Below are positions 35,783 through 47,400 of a stretch of 64,000 bases of DNA, one piece after another. The translations under genes and the position numbers were made by a program. Source of the DNA: Dastarcus helophoroides (taxonomy: Eukaryota > Arthropoda > Insecta > Coleoptera > Bothrideridae); contig CM053335.1 of the NCBI GenBank assembly GCA_028583605.1, positions 12,565,553 through 12,629,552 on the forward strand, in the 5' to 3' direction. The notes beneath the pieces were generated by a model. That model was not told the DNA's origin, did no database searches, and was given only the letters and a program-made list of their open reading frames with translations. Numbering within the stretch: the first letter of the stretch is position 1; each line of letters starts with the position of its first letter.

Positions 35783-36215
35783 TAAAATACAGATCTTGTC
35801 CCCTGAAACCAAGAAAGATTAAAGAACACAACAAAGGTTGCTCTAACGCGTTTCGATCAGAGCGAGTATCTCTCTAAAGATGATAGCTTAGCTATCGACT
35901 TCGATCAGAGGGAGTATCTCTCTGATCGAGAGAAAGTATCTCTCTGAAGATGATAGCTCGGCTACTTAAACGCGTTAGAGCAACCTTTGCTGTGTTTTTT
36001 AATCTCAAAACTTGCTCTAACGCGTTTCGATCAGAGAGAGTATCTCTCTGAAGATGATAGATTAGCTTTCGATTTCAATCAGAGAGTATCCCTCTGAAGA
36101 TGATTAACGCGTTAGAGCAATCTTTGTTGCGTTTTTTAATCTTTCTTGGTTTCAGGGGACATGATTTGTTTTTCAATTATTGAAGATAACTAGGGACCAC
36201 TCCGTTCCACCAAAG
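35783..36215 (+). mobile_element. Family A, longest copy (about 433 bp)
   Basis: Two arms plus an expanded core in which GAGTATCTCTCTGAAGATGA and TCTAACGCGTTTCGATCAGA alternate in both orientations several times. The tail (GGGACCACTCCGTTCCACC) is on the right. The core looks like palindromes copied inside a palindrome. Confidence 0.88.
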
Positions 36216-36440
36216 TTCTGGTTTGTAAAAAATCATGGATGAATTGTACAATACGAGATGTTACATTTTAATTAATATCATGGATTTAAGATTACAATAT
36301 TTTACTTATAATAGTTTTTTTATACTCTATGTGCATGATGACGTTACGTTGTCTTTGATGTTAAGCATTGACGTTAAAATTTTAAAAGGAACTCGTCAAA
36401 ATGTTAGCAAAGAGTTTTTAATCTGAATTCTCATAAATAT
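36216..36440. other. AT-rich spacer with a 63-codon open frame
   Basis: ATG-started frame 36235-36426 of ordinary composition. It is unrecognised and probably chance. Confidence 0.3.
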
Positions 36441-36870
36441 TAAATCAGACCTAATTTTAAAACGTGCCGGCAAAGAATCGCAAAAAAATCCTCTCCTGTT
36501 TTAATTCCCGGCTTAGTTTGTCTAATTACAACCCAACCACATCCTTAATAAATGACGTTATAATTATCCAGAGTGAATTTTGAGTAGCATTACGCCATTG
36601 TTATTAAAGAGCAGTGGCTTAGGCTTTGGAATGCTAAAAACGACGATATTTTAAATCTGTATGCATCCCTCGACCTCTCCCAATTGGCCGTGAATGAAGA
36701 ACGCCATCAAACGCCCGAATTCCGAACTGAGCGATAAAAGTTTCTCTTTCAACCCAAACTACTCTCCTCTATTTCATTTCCGGTTTGTTTTCCCTAAAAA
36801 AAAACGTCGATGAAAAGGCTTTATCGCACACAATCACACTTTAACTAAGCCTTTCGCAAAGAAAAACATT
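36440..36870. other. GC-richer low-repeat block with TAAT-core words
   Basis: Balanced composition with CTAATTAC, TTATAATTATCC and CCTTAATAAATG, i.e. homeodomain-type cores, in unique sequence. Enhancer-like by composition, with no direct evidence. Confidence 0.3.
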
Positions 36871-37130
36871 TTTGGTGGTTTATTTGGACCATTTAAGATC
36901 TACGACATAACGCCATCCGTATTTGAGACGTAGTTCTTTTAAAAGTTTTTTTTTAACCAATAGATTTAAACATTTATCAGAACCAGAGTTAAGGAACCAA
37001 ATACGGGTTTCGATCTTATTAGATTTCGTCAATTCAATCATTGATAAATATTTTGGCAAGCGCCATCTACCGGTCTCTGAATCAAACTGCAGAATAGCTC
37101 CAACAATCTGCACTATAGCAGTCTAGATCT
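36871..37130 (-). repeat. Diverged copy related to the palindrome at 38933-39162
   Basis: ACATTTATCAGAACC...ACCAAATACGGGTTTCGATC and TTAGATTTCGTCA correspond to words in the left arm at 38960-39030. A 77-codon reverse frame (36880-37113) crosses it; its composition looks protein-like, but the overlap with a dispersed repeat argues for transposon-derived sequence. Confidence 0.45.
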
Positions 37131-37440
37131 CATTCTAATTGATTGCACTCAGGAATCAGTTTTCTCGTTTGTAAGATTGAATTTCGTAGGAAAAATTGCT
37201 TCCCAATTAAGCTGATATTAAAGTTTTATAAAAATATTTTATCAGTTCTTTGCTTTTCGATTGTAAGTGAATCTAAATTTTCTCCAGAATTCTGCAGAAG
37301 TTTGAAATTTTTTGAGGCGATATTCCACAAACGATTTTCGATTGATTAGCGAGAAATTGGTGACTCAATATCATAAAAATGTTAGTTGTCTAAGCATTTA
37401 GTCACATTTCATTCGGTATAATTGCTAATCGTGGCAAAGC
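37131..37440. other. Anonymous DNA
   Basis: Nothing recognised. Confidence 0.45.
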
Positions 37441-37850
37441 CAATAAAGGGATGGCCCTCGACCCTTCAAAGTGTCTCTCGGGATATGGATACGCGTGTAC
37501 GTACCTAAAATCGATACGGCCGGAATGCAAGTAGCAACACACACGTACAAGAGAGTAGCGCCCTTCACGAACATAGCTTTAATTACACTTAACACCCTTG
37601 AGCATATAATTACGGGATTGAAATGTTACGAGTACGTGTTCTAATGTTGCGGTGTCGGTTTCGTCGGAAAATGCACCCCCGACACAAAGGGAAATATTTA
37701 TGACCCATTCGCACGTACGTCATTGTGCAGTATTCCCTCTTTAATGCAGACGGAATTTGTGCCCAAATATCGACGTACGTGAATGAGACGTCCTCGTTTC
37801 ACAACTAAACAATGAAAAGTATTCGACTTAAGGGGAAACACATCTATGGG
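37440..37850. promoter_or_regulatory. Candidate enhancer: cluster of ACGTAC/ACGTG words
   Basis: GC-richer unique DNA with ACGT-centred words at about 37490-37504 (GCGTGTACGTACC), 37541 (ACACGTACAAG), 37631 (GTACGTGTTC), 37711 (GCACGTACGTC) and 37771 (CGACGTACGTG). It also has TTAATTAC and TTTATGAC words. ACGTG is the bHLH-PAS core, and TAATTA and TTTATG are homeodomain cores. Function is inferred from clustering. Confidence 0.35.
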
Positions 37851-38563
37851 ACAATGGGGAGGGCGCTTCAGATAAATTTCTTCTAATAGATACCTGAATC
37901 ATAGGTACCTAATCTGTACATAATTTTCTTAATTTATTTAATATTAAATAATATTCCTTTGTCAATCATAGTAGAAAATGGTCAACACTGATTTGGTCAC
38001 ACGAACACTGATAGGCAATTGTGTTTGGACTACCTACCCCCACCATGGAACCGTACTTACTTTTTTCCATCGCCCCCAGTGACAAGGTAAAATTTATTTT
38101 GGAAATGTAGTCTTCCCAAATACTATTCGATTTTATCTAGGTCCATATATTATTTACATTTTAAAAATTTTTATCAGAAATAAACCATAATATCATGATC
38201 ATATTAATTCTTCATTTGGAGACTTTTTTATTAATAAAATTTGGGTACTTTTTATGTGAATGGGACACCAGGGATCGAAAAAATCACAATTAGAAAAAAG
38301 TTTGTCCTACACGTCGATCCTTCATTTGTAAATAGAAAACTGTAAAGCCTTTACACTTGTAAAACTCTCTGGTATAAATCAACCACCACTTCATACCAAA
38401 TTAGGCTTAACAAAATTTTTTTAGAGGGGATAAGTCCCAATAAAAATGAATTTTGATATTTTAAAGAGAAATTTACCAGAATGAGTAAAGAAGTAGGGGT
38501 TATAGATCCTTAAATTAAGAAAATTAATAGAAGACTCTAAAAGAAAAATCAAATATTTTAAAA
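37851..38563. other. Anonymous DNA
   Basis: Moderately AT-rich. No gene or repeat recognised. Confidence 0.45.
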
Positions 38564-38800
38564 AAGTCAGCATGAAGATACTTTTTGTGGAACGGACTTG
38601 TCCTTGGTTATCTTCAAAAATTGAAATACAAATTTTGTCCCCTGAAACCAAGAAAGGTTAAAAAACACAACAAGGGTTGCTCTAAAGCGTTTCGATAGCC
38701 AAACTATCATCTTCAGAGGGATACTTGTCCCCTGAAACCAAGAAAAATTTATCTTTCTTGGTTTCAGGAGACAAATTCTGTGTTTCAATTTATGAAGATG
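38564..38800 (-). mobile_element. Family A, two-armed copy
   Basis: The tail is on the left (GTGGAACGGACTTGTCC) and is preceded by AAGTCAGCATGAAGATACTT. The same word, inverted, follows the tail of the 25741 copies, so these copies share a source locus or the element extends further than the tail. The right arm ends without a tail. Confidence 0.85.
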
Positions 38801-38847
38801 CTTCAAAAATTTAATCAGAAATTTTTTGGTTTACCATAAGAGTGTAG

Positions 38848-39340
38848 GGATGCAACATTGTTAGAAATAGCATCGATGTTTGAACATCCCCATTTTTTTT
38901 AATGAAACACGAGGTATTCAACATCGATATTCGATTCTAATGCAGGGACCAATAGGTTTGAACATTTATTAGATTCGAAGTTTGGAAACCAAATACCGGT
39001 TTCGATCTTGTTAGATCTCGTCACTTTGGTATATCCAACTCGAATGCTAACAAATGTTCCGACAAGTAAGTACTAAAACATTCACAGGCTCGAAACCTGT
39101 ATTTGGTTTCCAAACTTTGAATCTAATAAATGTTCACACCTATTGATCTGTGCATTAGAATCGTTGTCTTCTGGGAACGTTCCTAGAGAGCAACCGCTTC
39201 GCTAGGTGGCAGTGTTTCAACTGTTGGTAGTTCAGTTACCTATGATTCCCCATACACGCCTAAAGGGCTGCTTGAATTTGTAGCCTAGGTTATATTCTAC
39301 TTGCGTCGGTATTCGATATCGATTCATCGATATTTTTTAA
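38848..39340. mobile_element. Probable hAT-like remnant split by a palindromic insert
   Basis: It starts TAGGGATGCAAC and contains ATCGATGTTTGAACATCC and CATCGATATTCGAT. After the 230-bp palindrome, similar GGTATTCGATATCGATTCAT sequence reappears near 39308. TAGGGATG-type ends with ATCGAT palindromes are common in insect hAT miniature elements. The assignment is tentative. Confidence 0.4.
38933..39162. mobile_element. Palindromic element, 230 bp
   Basis: The ends GATTCTAATGCA and TGCATTAGAATC are perfect inverted repeats. The arms continue inward for about 70 bp with few mismatches (AACATTTATTAGATTC, GTTTGGAAACCAAATAC). No coding content. Confidence 0.82.
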
Positions 39341-40339
39341 ATATTAAATTAAATTAATTACGAGTTTAAGAAGTTAACATTAGAAAAGCGTAGAAAGGTA
39401 ATAAATTTAAAAAGAAATATTTTTAGAAATGTCGGATGTAATTGAAATTTCGACTTTTTTCTCGAAATTTCGAAATTAACCTAATTTTCGTGTTTCGTGT
39501 ATACCTATGGTAAAAATTTTGAAATTAAAGTCAAACTTTTGACTCTAACCTTTAAATTTCGACTTTTTTTCTCGAAAATACGCCTCCTTTCTCAAAAATA
39601 AGACGCCTTTCTCAAAAATACGACTCATTTCTCAAAAATACGACTCCTTTCTCGAAATGTCACCATTAGTTTCAAAATTTCGACTTTTTTCTATAAACTC
39701 TGAGATTAAAGTCAAAAGTTCGACTATAATTTTAAAATATCGACCAAAGGGATACACGAAAATTAGGTTAAGCATACAATATTGATAGATGTAGGGTGTG
39801 TTCAGTTATTTCAATTTCTGATAACCGAAATTTCGACTTTTTCTTTAAAATTTTTAGGTTTGAGTCGAAATTTGAGATTAAAGTCGAAATTTTGATTCTA
39901 ATCTTGAAATTTCGAAAAAAAAAGTTGACACCTGGTGATTAAAGTCGAAAAAAATCAAAAATTCATCTTTATACTGAAAGTTTCCAAAACATTTATTTTT
40001 TAAATTGATGGTCTTTCTGCGCCTAATGTCTTTAATTATATGTTATGAAATGAAAATTATTTTCCTTCCAAGTTTAAACCTACATTTTTTTTTGTTTCTT
40101 TTTATTTATTTTTTTCTTTGAATTTTGATAGTAAACGCAAATTATACGTTATTTGAACCAAAAATGACCTTTGAAGATTAAAATTTTCAAAAAAAAGTAT
40201 ACATTCTGAGACTGCAGCCTCCCATTTAAAGGTTAAGCTCAAAATTTTAAAAATTTCCACTTTAAACTCAAATGTTTATAAAAAATGATCGAATGTTAGA
40301 TAAGAATTTAAGTTTAAATTCTGGATCTAAAGAAAAAGC
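39341..40339. other. AT-rich DNA with short tandem repeats
   Basis: Dominated by AAATTTCGACTTT-like words. Contains the 20-bp repeat listed next. No gene seen. Confidence 0.55.
39561..39660. repeat. 20-bp tandem repeat, five units
   Basis: The unit CGACTCCTTTCTCAAAAATA repeats with an exact 20-base period and a few substitutions. Confidence 0.9.
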
Positions 40340-43300
40340 TTGAATTTTGGAAAAAAATTAAAATTTATAAAAATAAAATTTTGTTTGATGTAAAATTTTG
40401 GAATTTTGAAAAATAAACGAATTTTAAAACTATCCAAACTTTTAAAATACCAAATATTTTGAAAATGAATTGAAAATTTTGTAGAATTTCAACAATTTTA
40501 ACCAATGTTGAAATTTTCATAAAAAATTTAAGTTTTCCAAAAAACAATCGAAATTTCGATAAAACTTTTTGAGGGAGTCGAAATTTAATAAAAAGAGAGA
40601 AATTTAAAGAAAATATCTAATTTTTAAAATTTTTAAAGTGGTACTAATTAAAAAATGAGAATTTAAAATTTTTTAAAAAACGAAATTTCCAAAAAATTTT
40701 ATATTTTCGACAAAGTCCAAATTTTAACAGACAAATTTTAAATCAAAATTTTAGTACTCAAAATGTAGATATATATCGACATTTTTATAAAAAAGTCAAA
40801 ATTTTGAATAAAAAGGTTTGTAAAAATGTGAAGATTCTAAAATATTAAAAAAATTCAGGACAGAATTTTGCAAGGAATTTGAAAAATCCTTTTTTTCAAA
40901 AAAAGGGGAATTTTTGAATTCGTACTAATTTTATTTAAAGATAAATTGTAATAGTTTCATAATTTCAAAAAGAACAAAATTTTGAAATAATTTTCAAAAT
41001 TAAAATACAAAACTTCTCCCCTGGAAACAAGAAAGGTTGAGCAAAGGTTGCTTAACCTTTGTTGTGTTTTTAATCTTTCTTGATTTCAGGGGAGAAGTTT
41101 TGTATTTCAATTTTTGAAAATACCCAAGGACTAGTCCGTTCTACCAAAATGTTCAAAATTAAAAAATATTAAATTAGTTAAAAAGAAAGTCGAAATTTTC
41201 GAGACAGTTAAAAGAAATACTTTTCAAAAATTTTTTTTTCATTAAAAAACAAAATTTTCGAAAAAGCCAAAGTTTTTTAAAAACGTTTTGTATTTAACTT
41301 AAAAAATGTAATTTTTAAAAAGTTATGATTTAAAATAAAAATTCGAAACGTTGAGAAGTAGCCAAAACTTTCGAAAATCGGTGAAATTTTGAAAGAATGT
41401 CATTTGAAAAAAACTGAATTTTCAAAAAAACTGAAATTTTAAAATAAGGTCAAAATTTAAAAGAAAAATAATCATCAATTTAAAATAAAACATTAAAATT
41501 TTCAAAAGATTCCAAAGTTTTTATCAAAAAAAGAAATGTTATTCTGAAAAAGTAAGAGTTTAAAATTAAAATTCTAAATGTTAAGAAATAGCCTAATATT
41601 TTAAAAATAGGTGAAATTTTGAGAAAATGTTATTTAAAAAAAAATCAATTTTTAAAGAAGTTGTAATTTTAAGATAAAGTCAAAATTTAAGAGAAAAATA
41701 ATCGACAATTTAAAAAACATTAAAATTTTCAAAAAATTCCAAAGAACTTATCAAAAAGTGAAATGTTTAAAAAATTACAAATTTTGAAATTTTAAAAGTT
41801 AAAGAGATTTTAAAATTGTCGAATTTTTTCAAAAAACCACAATTTTGAAAACGAAATTAATATTTTGAAGAAATTAAAAGTTGAATTTTTGAAAAATGTT
41901 GAAATTTAAATATAAAATTAAACTTTTAAAAAAGTTAGAGTCGATTTTGTAAAAATGCCAAATTTAAAAAAGTAAAGTTTTGAGCCCTACCAATTTTCAA
42001 AAAGAGACAAAATGCAAAATTTTTTAAGAAACTAAATTTTCAAAAAATTCGAAATTTTCGAATAAAAGAAATTTTGAAAAACGAATTCTGAAAAAATATT
42101 AACACATTTGTTAGTCGAAATTTTGAAAAATATCTAAATTTTTAAAAACAGTTAAAATTTTTAATAAAAAGACATGATTTTCAAAAATTCAAAATTTTCG
42201 AAAAATAGAAATTTTGATAAACACACGAGTTCCAAAAAAATATTAACACATTTGTTAGTCGAAATTTTGAAAAATATCGACATTTTTATAAACAGTTAAA
42301 ATTTTTAATCAAATGACAAGATTTTCAAAAAAGTGTATATTTTGAAAAATTTGAACTTTCTAAAAAAAATTTTTAGTTATACTAATTGAAAAAATCTAAA
42401 TTTTTGAAAAAACCAAAACTTCAAAAAATTTTATAATTTCGAGAAAGTTTAAATTTTAACAGACGAATTTTAAATCGAAATTTTATTATCCAAAATTTAG
42501 AAAAATGTTGACATTTTCATAAAAAAGTCAAAATTTTCAATAAAACGATCTCTAAAAATATGAAGATTCTGAAAAAATAGAAAATTTCAAGACAAAATTT
42601 TGCAAGAAATTTGGAAAATCCTTTTTTCAAACAATGGGGGAAATTTTTGAAATCGCACTAATTTTATTTAAAGATAAATTGTAATAGTTTAAAGAAATAG
42701 TCATAATTTCAAAAAGGAACAAAGTTTGAAATAATGTTTAAAATTGAAAAATATCAAAATGTTTAAAAAGAAAGTCAAAATTTGTAAGACAATTGAAAAA
42801 TTTTAAAAGAAGCTTTTCAAGAAAAAAATTTTTATTAAAAAACAATATTTTCGAAAACCCAAAGTTTTTTAAAAGTGGTTTTTATTTAACTCAAACAATG
42901 TAATTCTGAAATAGTAAGGATTTAAAATAAAAATTAATTCGAAATTTTGACAAATAGCCAAAAATTTCAAAAATAGGTGAAATTTAAAAAAAAATGTGGT
43001 TTGAAAAAAACCGAATTTTCAAAAAAAATTGAAACTTTGAAATAAGGTCCAAATTTAAAAGAAAAATAAGCAACAATTTAAAAAACTTTTAAATATTCAA
43101 AAAATTTCAAAGTTTGTATCAAAAAATGAAATGTAATTCTGAAAAAGTAGGAATTTAAAATAAAAAATGTTGAGAAATAGACAAAAATTTCAAAAATGGG
43201 TGAAATTTTGAAAAAATGTGATTTGAAAAAAATTGAATTTTCAAAAAAGTTGAAATTTTAAAATAAGGTCCAAATTTAAAAGAAAAATAGTCAACATTTA

Positions 43301-45010
43301 AATAAACATTAAAATTATTAAAAAGTTCCAAAGTTTTTATCAAAAAGTGAAATGTAATTCTGAAAAAGTAAGAATTTATAATAAAAATTCTAAATGTTGA
43401 GAAATAGCCAAAAATTTCAAAAATTAATTAATTTAAAAAAAAATCGAAATTTTTTAAAAAACGAAAATTTCAAAAAATTTTATATTTTCGAGAAAGTAAG
43501 AATTTATAATAAAAATTCTAAATGTTGAGAAATAGCCAAAAATTTCAAAAATTAATTAATTTAAAAAAAAATCCAAATTTTTTAAAAAACGAAAATTTCA
43601 AAAAATTTTATATTTTCGAGAAAAATTAAATTTTGACAGACGAATTTTAAATCGAAATTTTAGTATCCAAAATTTAGAAAAATATCGACATTTTCATAAA
43701 AAATTCAAAATTTTCAATAAAACGATCTCTAAAAGTATAGAGATTCTGAAAAAATAGAAATTTTCAAGACAAAATTTTGCAAGGAATTTGTGAAATCCTT
43801 TTTTCCAAAAAATGGGGAAATTTTTGAAATCGTACTAATTTCATTTAAGGATAAATTGTAATATTTAAAAAAGTCATAATTTCAAAAAGGACCAAATTTT
43901 GAAATAATATTTAAAATTAAAAAATAGCAAAATGGTTAAAAAGAAGGTAGAAATTTTCAAGACAATTGAAAAATTTCAAAAGAAGATTTTAAAGAAAAAT
44001 TTTTTTATTAAAAAACAATATTTGCGAAAACCCAAAGTTTTTGAAAAGTGGTTTTTATTTATCTCAAACAATGGAATTCTGAAATAGTAAGGATTTAAAA
44101 TAAAAATTCGAAATGTTGAGAAATAGCCAAAAATTTCGAAAATAGGTGAAATTTAAAAAAATGTGATTTGGAAAGGAACTGAATTTTTAAGAAAATTGAA
44201 ATTTTGAAATAAGGTCAAAATTTACAAGAAACATAATCGACAATTTAAAAAACATTAAAATTTTTAAAAAATTTCAAAGTTTTTATCAAAAAGTGAAATG
44301 TAATTCTGAAAAGAAAGAATTTAAAATAAAAATTCTAAATGTTGAGAAATAGCCAAAAATTTCAAAAATCGGTGAAATTTTAAATGAAAGTGATTTGAGA
44401 AGAACTGAATTTTCAAAAAAGTTAAAATTTTAAAATAAGGTCAACATTTAAAAGTAAAATAATCGACAATTTAAAAAACATTCGAATTTTTAAAAAATTC
44501 CAAAGTTTTTATCAAAAAGTGAAATGTTTAGAAAATTACAAATTTTGGAATTTTAAGAACTAAAGATATTTTAAAAGTGACCAAAGTTTTTAAATAGTCA
44601 CAATTTTGAAAACAAAATTAATACTTTGAAAAAATTAAAAATTTTGAAATTTAGAATTTAAGAAATTTAGAAATTTTGAAAAATGTTAAAATTTTCATAT
44701 AAAATTAAACTTTTAAAAAAAGTTAGAGTCGATTTTGTAAAAATGTCAAACTAAAAATAGCAAGGTTTAGAGCCCTACTAATTTTCAAAAAGAGACAAAA
44801 TACAAAATTTTTTAAGAAACTAAATTTTCAAAAAATTCGAAATTTTCGAATAAAAGAAATTTTGAAAAACGAATTCTGAAAAAATATTAACACATTTGTT
44901 AGTCAAAATTTTGAAAAACATCTAAATTTTTAAAAACAGTTAAAATTTTTAATAAAAAGACATGATTTTCAAAAAAGTGTATATTTTGAAAAAATTCGAA
45001 TTTTATAAAA
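40340..45010. repeat. Satellite 5: complex AT-rich higher-order array
   Basis: Blocks of about 1.2-1.7 kb recur. The GCAAGGAATTTG word with following AAATCCTTTTTT falls at about 40871, 42603 and 43790. Inside the blocks shorter units carrying TTGAGAAATAGCCAAAAATT recur near 41352, 41581, 42950, 43165, 43391, 43526, 44117 and 44345. Divergence and indels are extensive. A family A element interrupts the first block. Confidence 0.82.
40995..41149 (+). mobile_element. Family A, short two-armed copy inside satellite 5
   Basis: The arms AATACAAAACTTCTCCCC and its complement enclose GGTTGAGCAAAGGTTGC. The tail (GACTAGTCCGTTCTACC) is on the right. The paralogous blocks at 42745 and 43925 lack the insertion. 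Confidence 0.88.
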
Positions 45011-45381
45011 AAGTTTTTTGAGCAGAAGAGTACGTTTAAATTTTAAATTTTTTGAACAAAGCAGACATTTCGACATACATAAAAAAAAAACTTTAACCTT
45101 TACAAACTAAACTCAAAATTCTAATTTAATCCTAAATATTTATAAAAAATGTTCGAATTTTCAAAAAAAAATTCAAGATTGAAGTACGGATTTGGAAAAA
45201 TAGTACAAATTTCGGAAAAAACTGAACTTTTTAAAAATGGAATTTGGGTTAATGCAAAACTTTAGGAAAGATCCGAGATTTCTAAGAAAATTAAAAATTA
45301 AAAAATACGTTATTTTCAAATTGAAAACGGAATTTTGATAAAAATTTCTTATTTCTGTTGAGAGGTATGAAGATTTCTCTA
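45011..45381. other. AT-rich spacer
   Basis: Nothing recognised. Confidence 0.5.
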
Positions 45382-45464
45382 CTCAAATATTGACAACTCC
45401 TCAAATATTAACAACTTCCCAAATATTGACAACTTCTCAAATATTGACAACTTCTCAAATATTC
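45382..45464. repeat. 18-bp tandem repeat, about 4.6 units
   Basis: CTCAAATATTGACAACTT repeats with an 18-base period at 45382, 45400, 45418, 45436 and 45454. Confidence 0.92.
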
Positions 45465-46230
45465 CAAATTTAGGAATCAGGTTTTAATTTTGAGAATTCT
45501 GTTTTTTGGTTTTAATTTGGAAATTTTTATGTTTAACTTGAAAATTGGGCTATTTCCAAATTTGTTTATCTTTTTTAGAAAAATGTCGACTGTTTTCTTG
45601 AGGTTTTGAATTAAAATACGAAACTAACAAGATAAAAGTTCTGAAAAAGGAAATTTATGTAACGAAAGTTGTCTTAAAAGAACTGATTATTTGAAATTTA
45701 AACTGGAAATCTTGATAAAGATAAGAATTTTCTGTTGGCTCCAAAATTTAAAATAATAAATATTAAGTAAATAATAAATAATTGTGGATACTCGATTTAT
45801 GTTTTCGAGTTTTCAAATTAATACTCAAAAATCTTTTCTAAAAATTCGGGTTTTTTTTATAGATTGCCAAATAAAAATATCTAAACTCTGACTTTTCACA
45901 TAATTTTATTTCATATAAATTGAGCATCAATTTGATAAATATACACTGCTGTCGTCAAGCGACTAGTTACAAAATTATGTGGTAGTTTGTACCATCAATA
46001 TTTATTGTATGCAACAGATGGCGCTAATTCTATCGCGATGCGATATATAGATTTCTTAAACATCGTTTATAAACTGAACTGATCTATCGATGAATTTATT
46101 ATGTTTTGCCATCGATGTTGAAACATCCATGTTTACAAACGATACATCGTTGTCTTCAAAACATCGAACTATCGTTCGTATCCCTACCAATATGCTCTCA
46201 TGTTAACAGTCAACATTGTTAACATTAAGG
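45465..46230. other. AT-rich DNA ending in ATCGAT-rich hAT-like remnant
   Basis: From about 46080 to 46190 the words ATCGATG, ACGATACATCGTT and CATCGAACTATCGTTCGTAT, ending CCCTA, look like the complement of the TAGGGAT-ended remnant at 38848. The rest is unremarkable. Confidence 0.4.
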
Positions 46231-46376
46231 CACGTATCTCCCTGAAGATGATAGCTTGGCTGTCGAAATGCGTTAGAGCAACCTTCGTTGTGTTTTTAAA
46301 TCTTTCTTGGTTTCAGGAGACAATATTTGTATTTCAACTTTTGAAGATAACCAAGGACCAGTCCATTTCATCAAAA
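46231..46376 (+). mobile_element. Family A, 5'-truncated copy
   Basis: Begins in the core (CACGTATCTCCCTGAAGATG) and runs through the right arm to the tail (GGACCAGTCCATTTCATC). Confidence 0.85.
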
Positions 46377-47400
46377 AAAAATTAAAATGAGTTGTTATTT
46401 TGAATAATAATCACAATTTCAAACAAGACAAAATTTTAAAATAATGTTGAATATTGAAAAATACCTACATTTTTAAAAAAAGTCATAATGTTCAAGAACA
46501 ATGGAAATTTTCAAAAGATGCTGATATTTTCGAGAAAAATTTAATTATTTTTATTAAAAAATGAAATCAGAAAAGTCAATATTTTTGGAAAAGGTTTCTA
46601 GTTTTATTATTAAAAAATGTAATTTCGTCATGATTAGGGGGCCAGTAAAGGTAATTTACTATTATTTTCTAATCAAGAATTTGATGAAGAGACCTCAAGT
46701 TAAAAACAAACTGTCGAGAGGAAAATGGTGGATGCGCCGGTTTCTTATTCCAATCACTGGCAATTTTGTAGTTTTTAGGGGGCAAACAAATTGGGGGCAT
46801 TTTTAAATAAAAATATTGACGTAAAATTTGGCAATGTGTTGTAAATAAATTCGAATAACAATCAGGTGAAAAAGATTTACTAATTTAAAAATGTGAACAA
46901 CTTGAATACGTCTGATTTAACCCTTCTCTGATTATAAAGTTTGAGGAAAATTCAAAATTTTTTATACTTTCAAACCATAAGTTTACCCCCTATTTAAAAT
47001 ACCGCACCTAAAGAAGTTTTTACCTAAAAAAAAATACATTTCGGGTAAACTGGATAAATTTGATATTATTTTAATAAAATTTAGTGCGTATTTTTAAATG
47101 TTTGTTGGTCCTTTAAAATTTTGACTTTCAACTTGCAAATTCTTCCATATTTCGACTTTAAATTCAATGATTCAATTTGTTAATACAGTTTCTCAAAATT
47201 TTGATTAAAATCTGAACATTTTGGTGCTTCGTAATTGAAAGTTCATAGAGCCTCAAGCTCATTAAGATATCCTTTGTTGGATTAGTTAACTGGAACGATT
47301 TCTTCTTAAATCTTATTCTTAAATTGATCTATCACTTGATAACATCCTCAGTTCATAAGTCACGAATATAAAGGGAATTTTTCGCGCCCATTTCGTTGTT
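46377..47400. other. AT-rich DNA with an isolated 13-mer
   Basis: An 81-codon ATG-started frame (46561-46806) runs across the 13-mer and is unrecognised. 46972-47035 resembles 35638-35715. Confidence 0.4.
46726..46738 (-). other. Isolated 13-mer (reverse orientation)
   Basis: Reads TGGTGGATGCGCC, followed by GG. Flanks are unlike satellite 1. Confidence 0.9.

Noticed and set aside
45382..45464. Possible telomeric or origin-like short repeat
   Set aside because: The 18-bp unit is not a known telomere repeat and shows no associated structure. It is an ordinary minisatellite.
20456..46738. A 26-kb transposon with the 13-mer as terminal inverted repeats
   Set aside because: The two copies are in opposed orientation, but no transposon genes lie between and the similarity stops at about 15 bases.
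46561..46806. 81-residue frame across the isolated 13-mer
   Set aside because: No family, Lys-rich AT-driven start, and other 13-mer sites have no frame in the same register.
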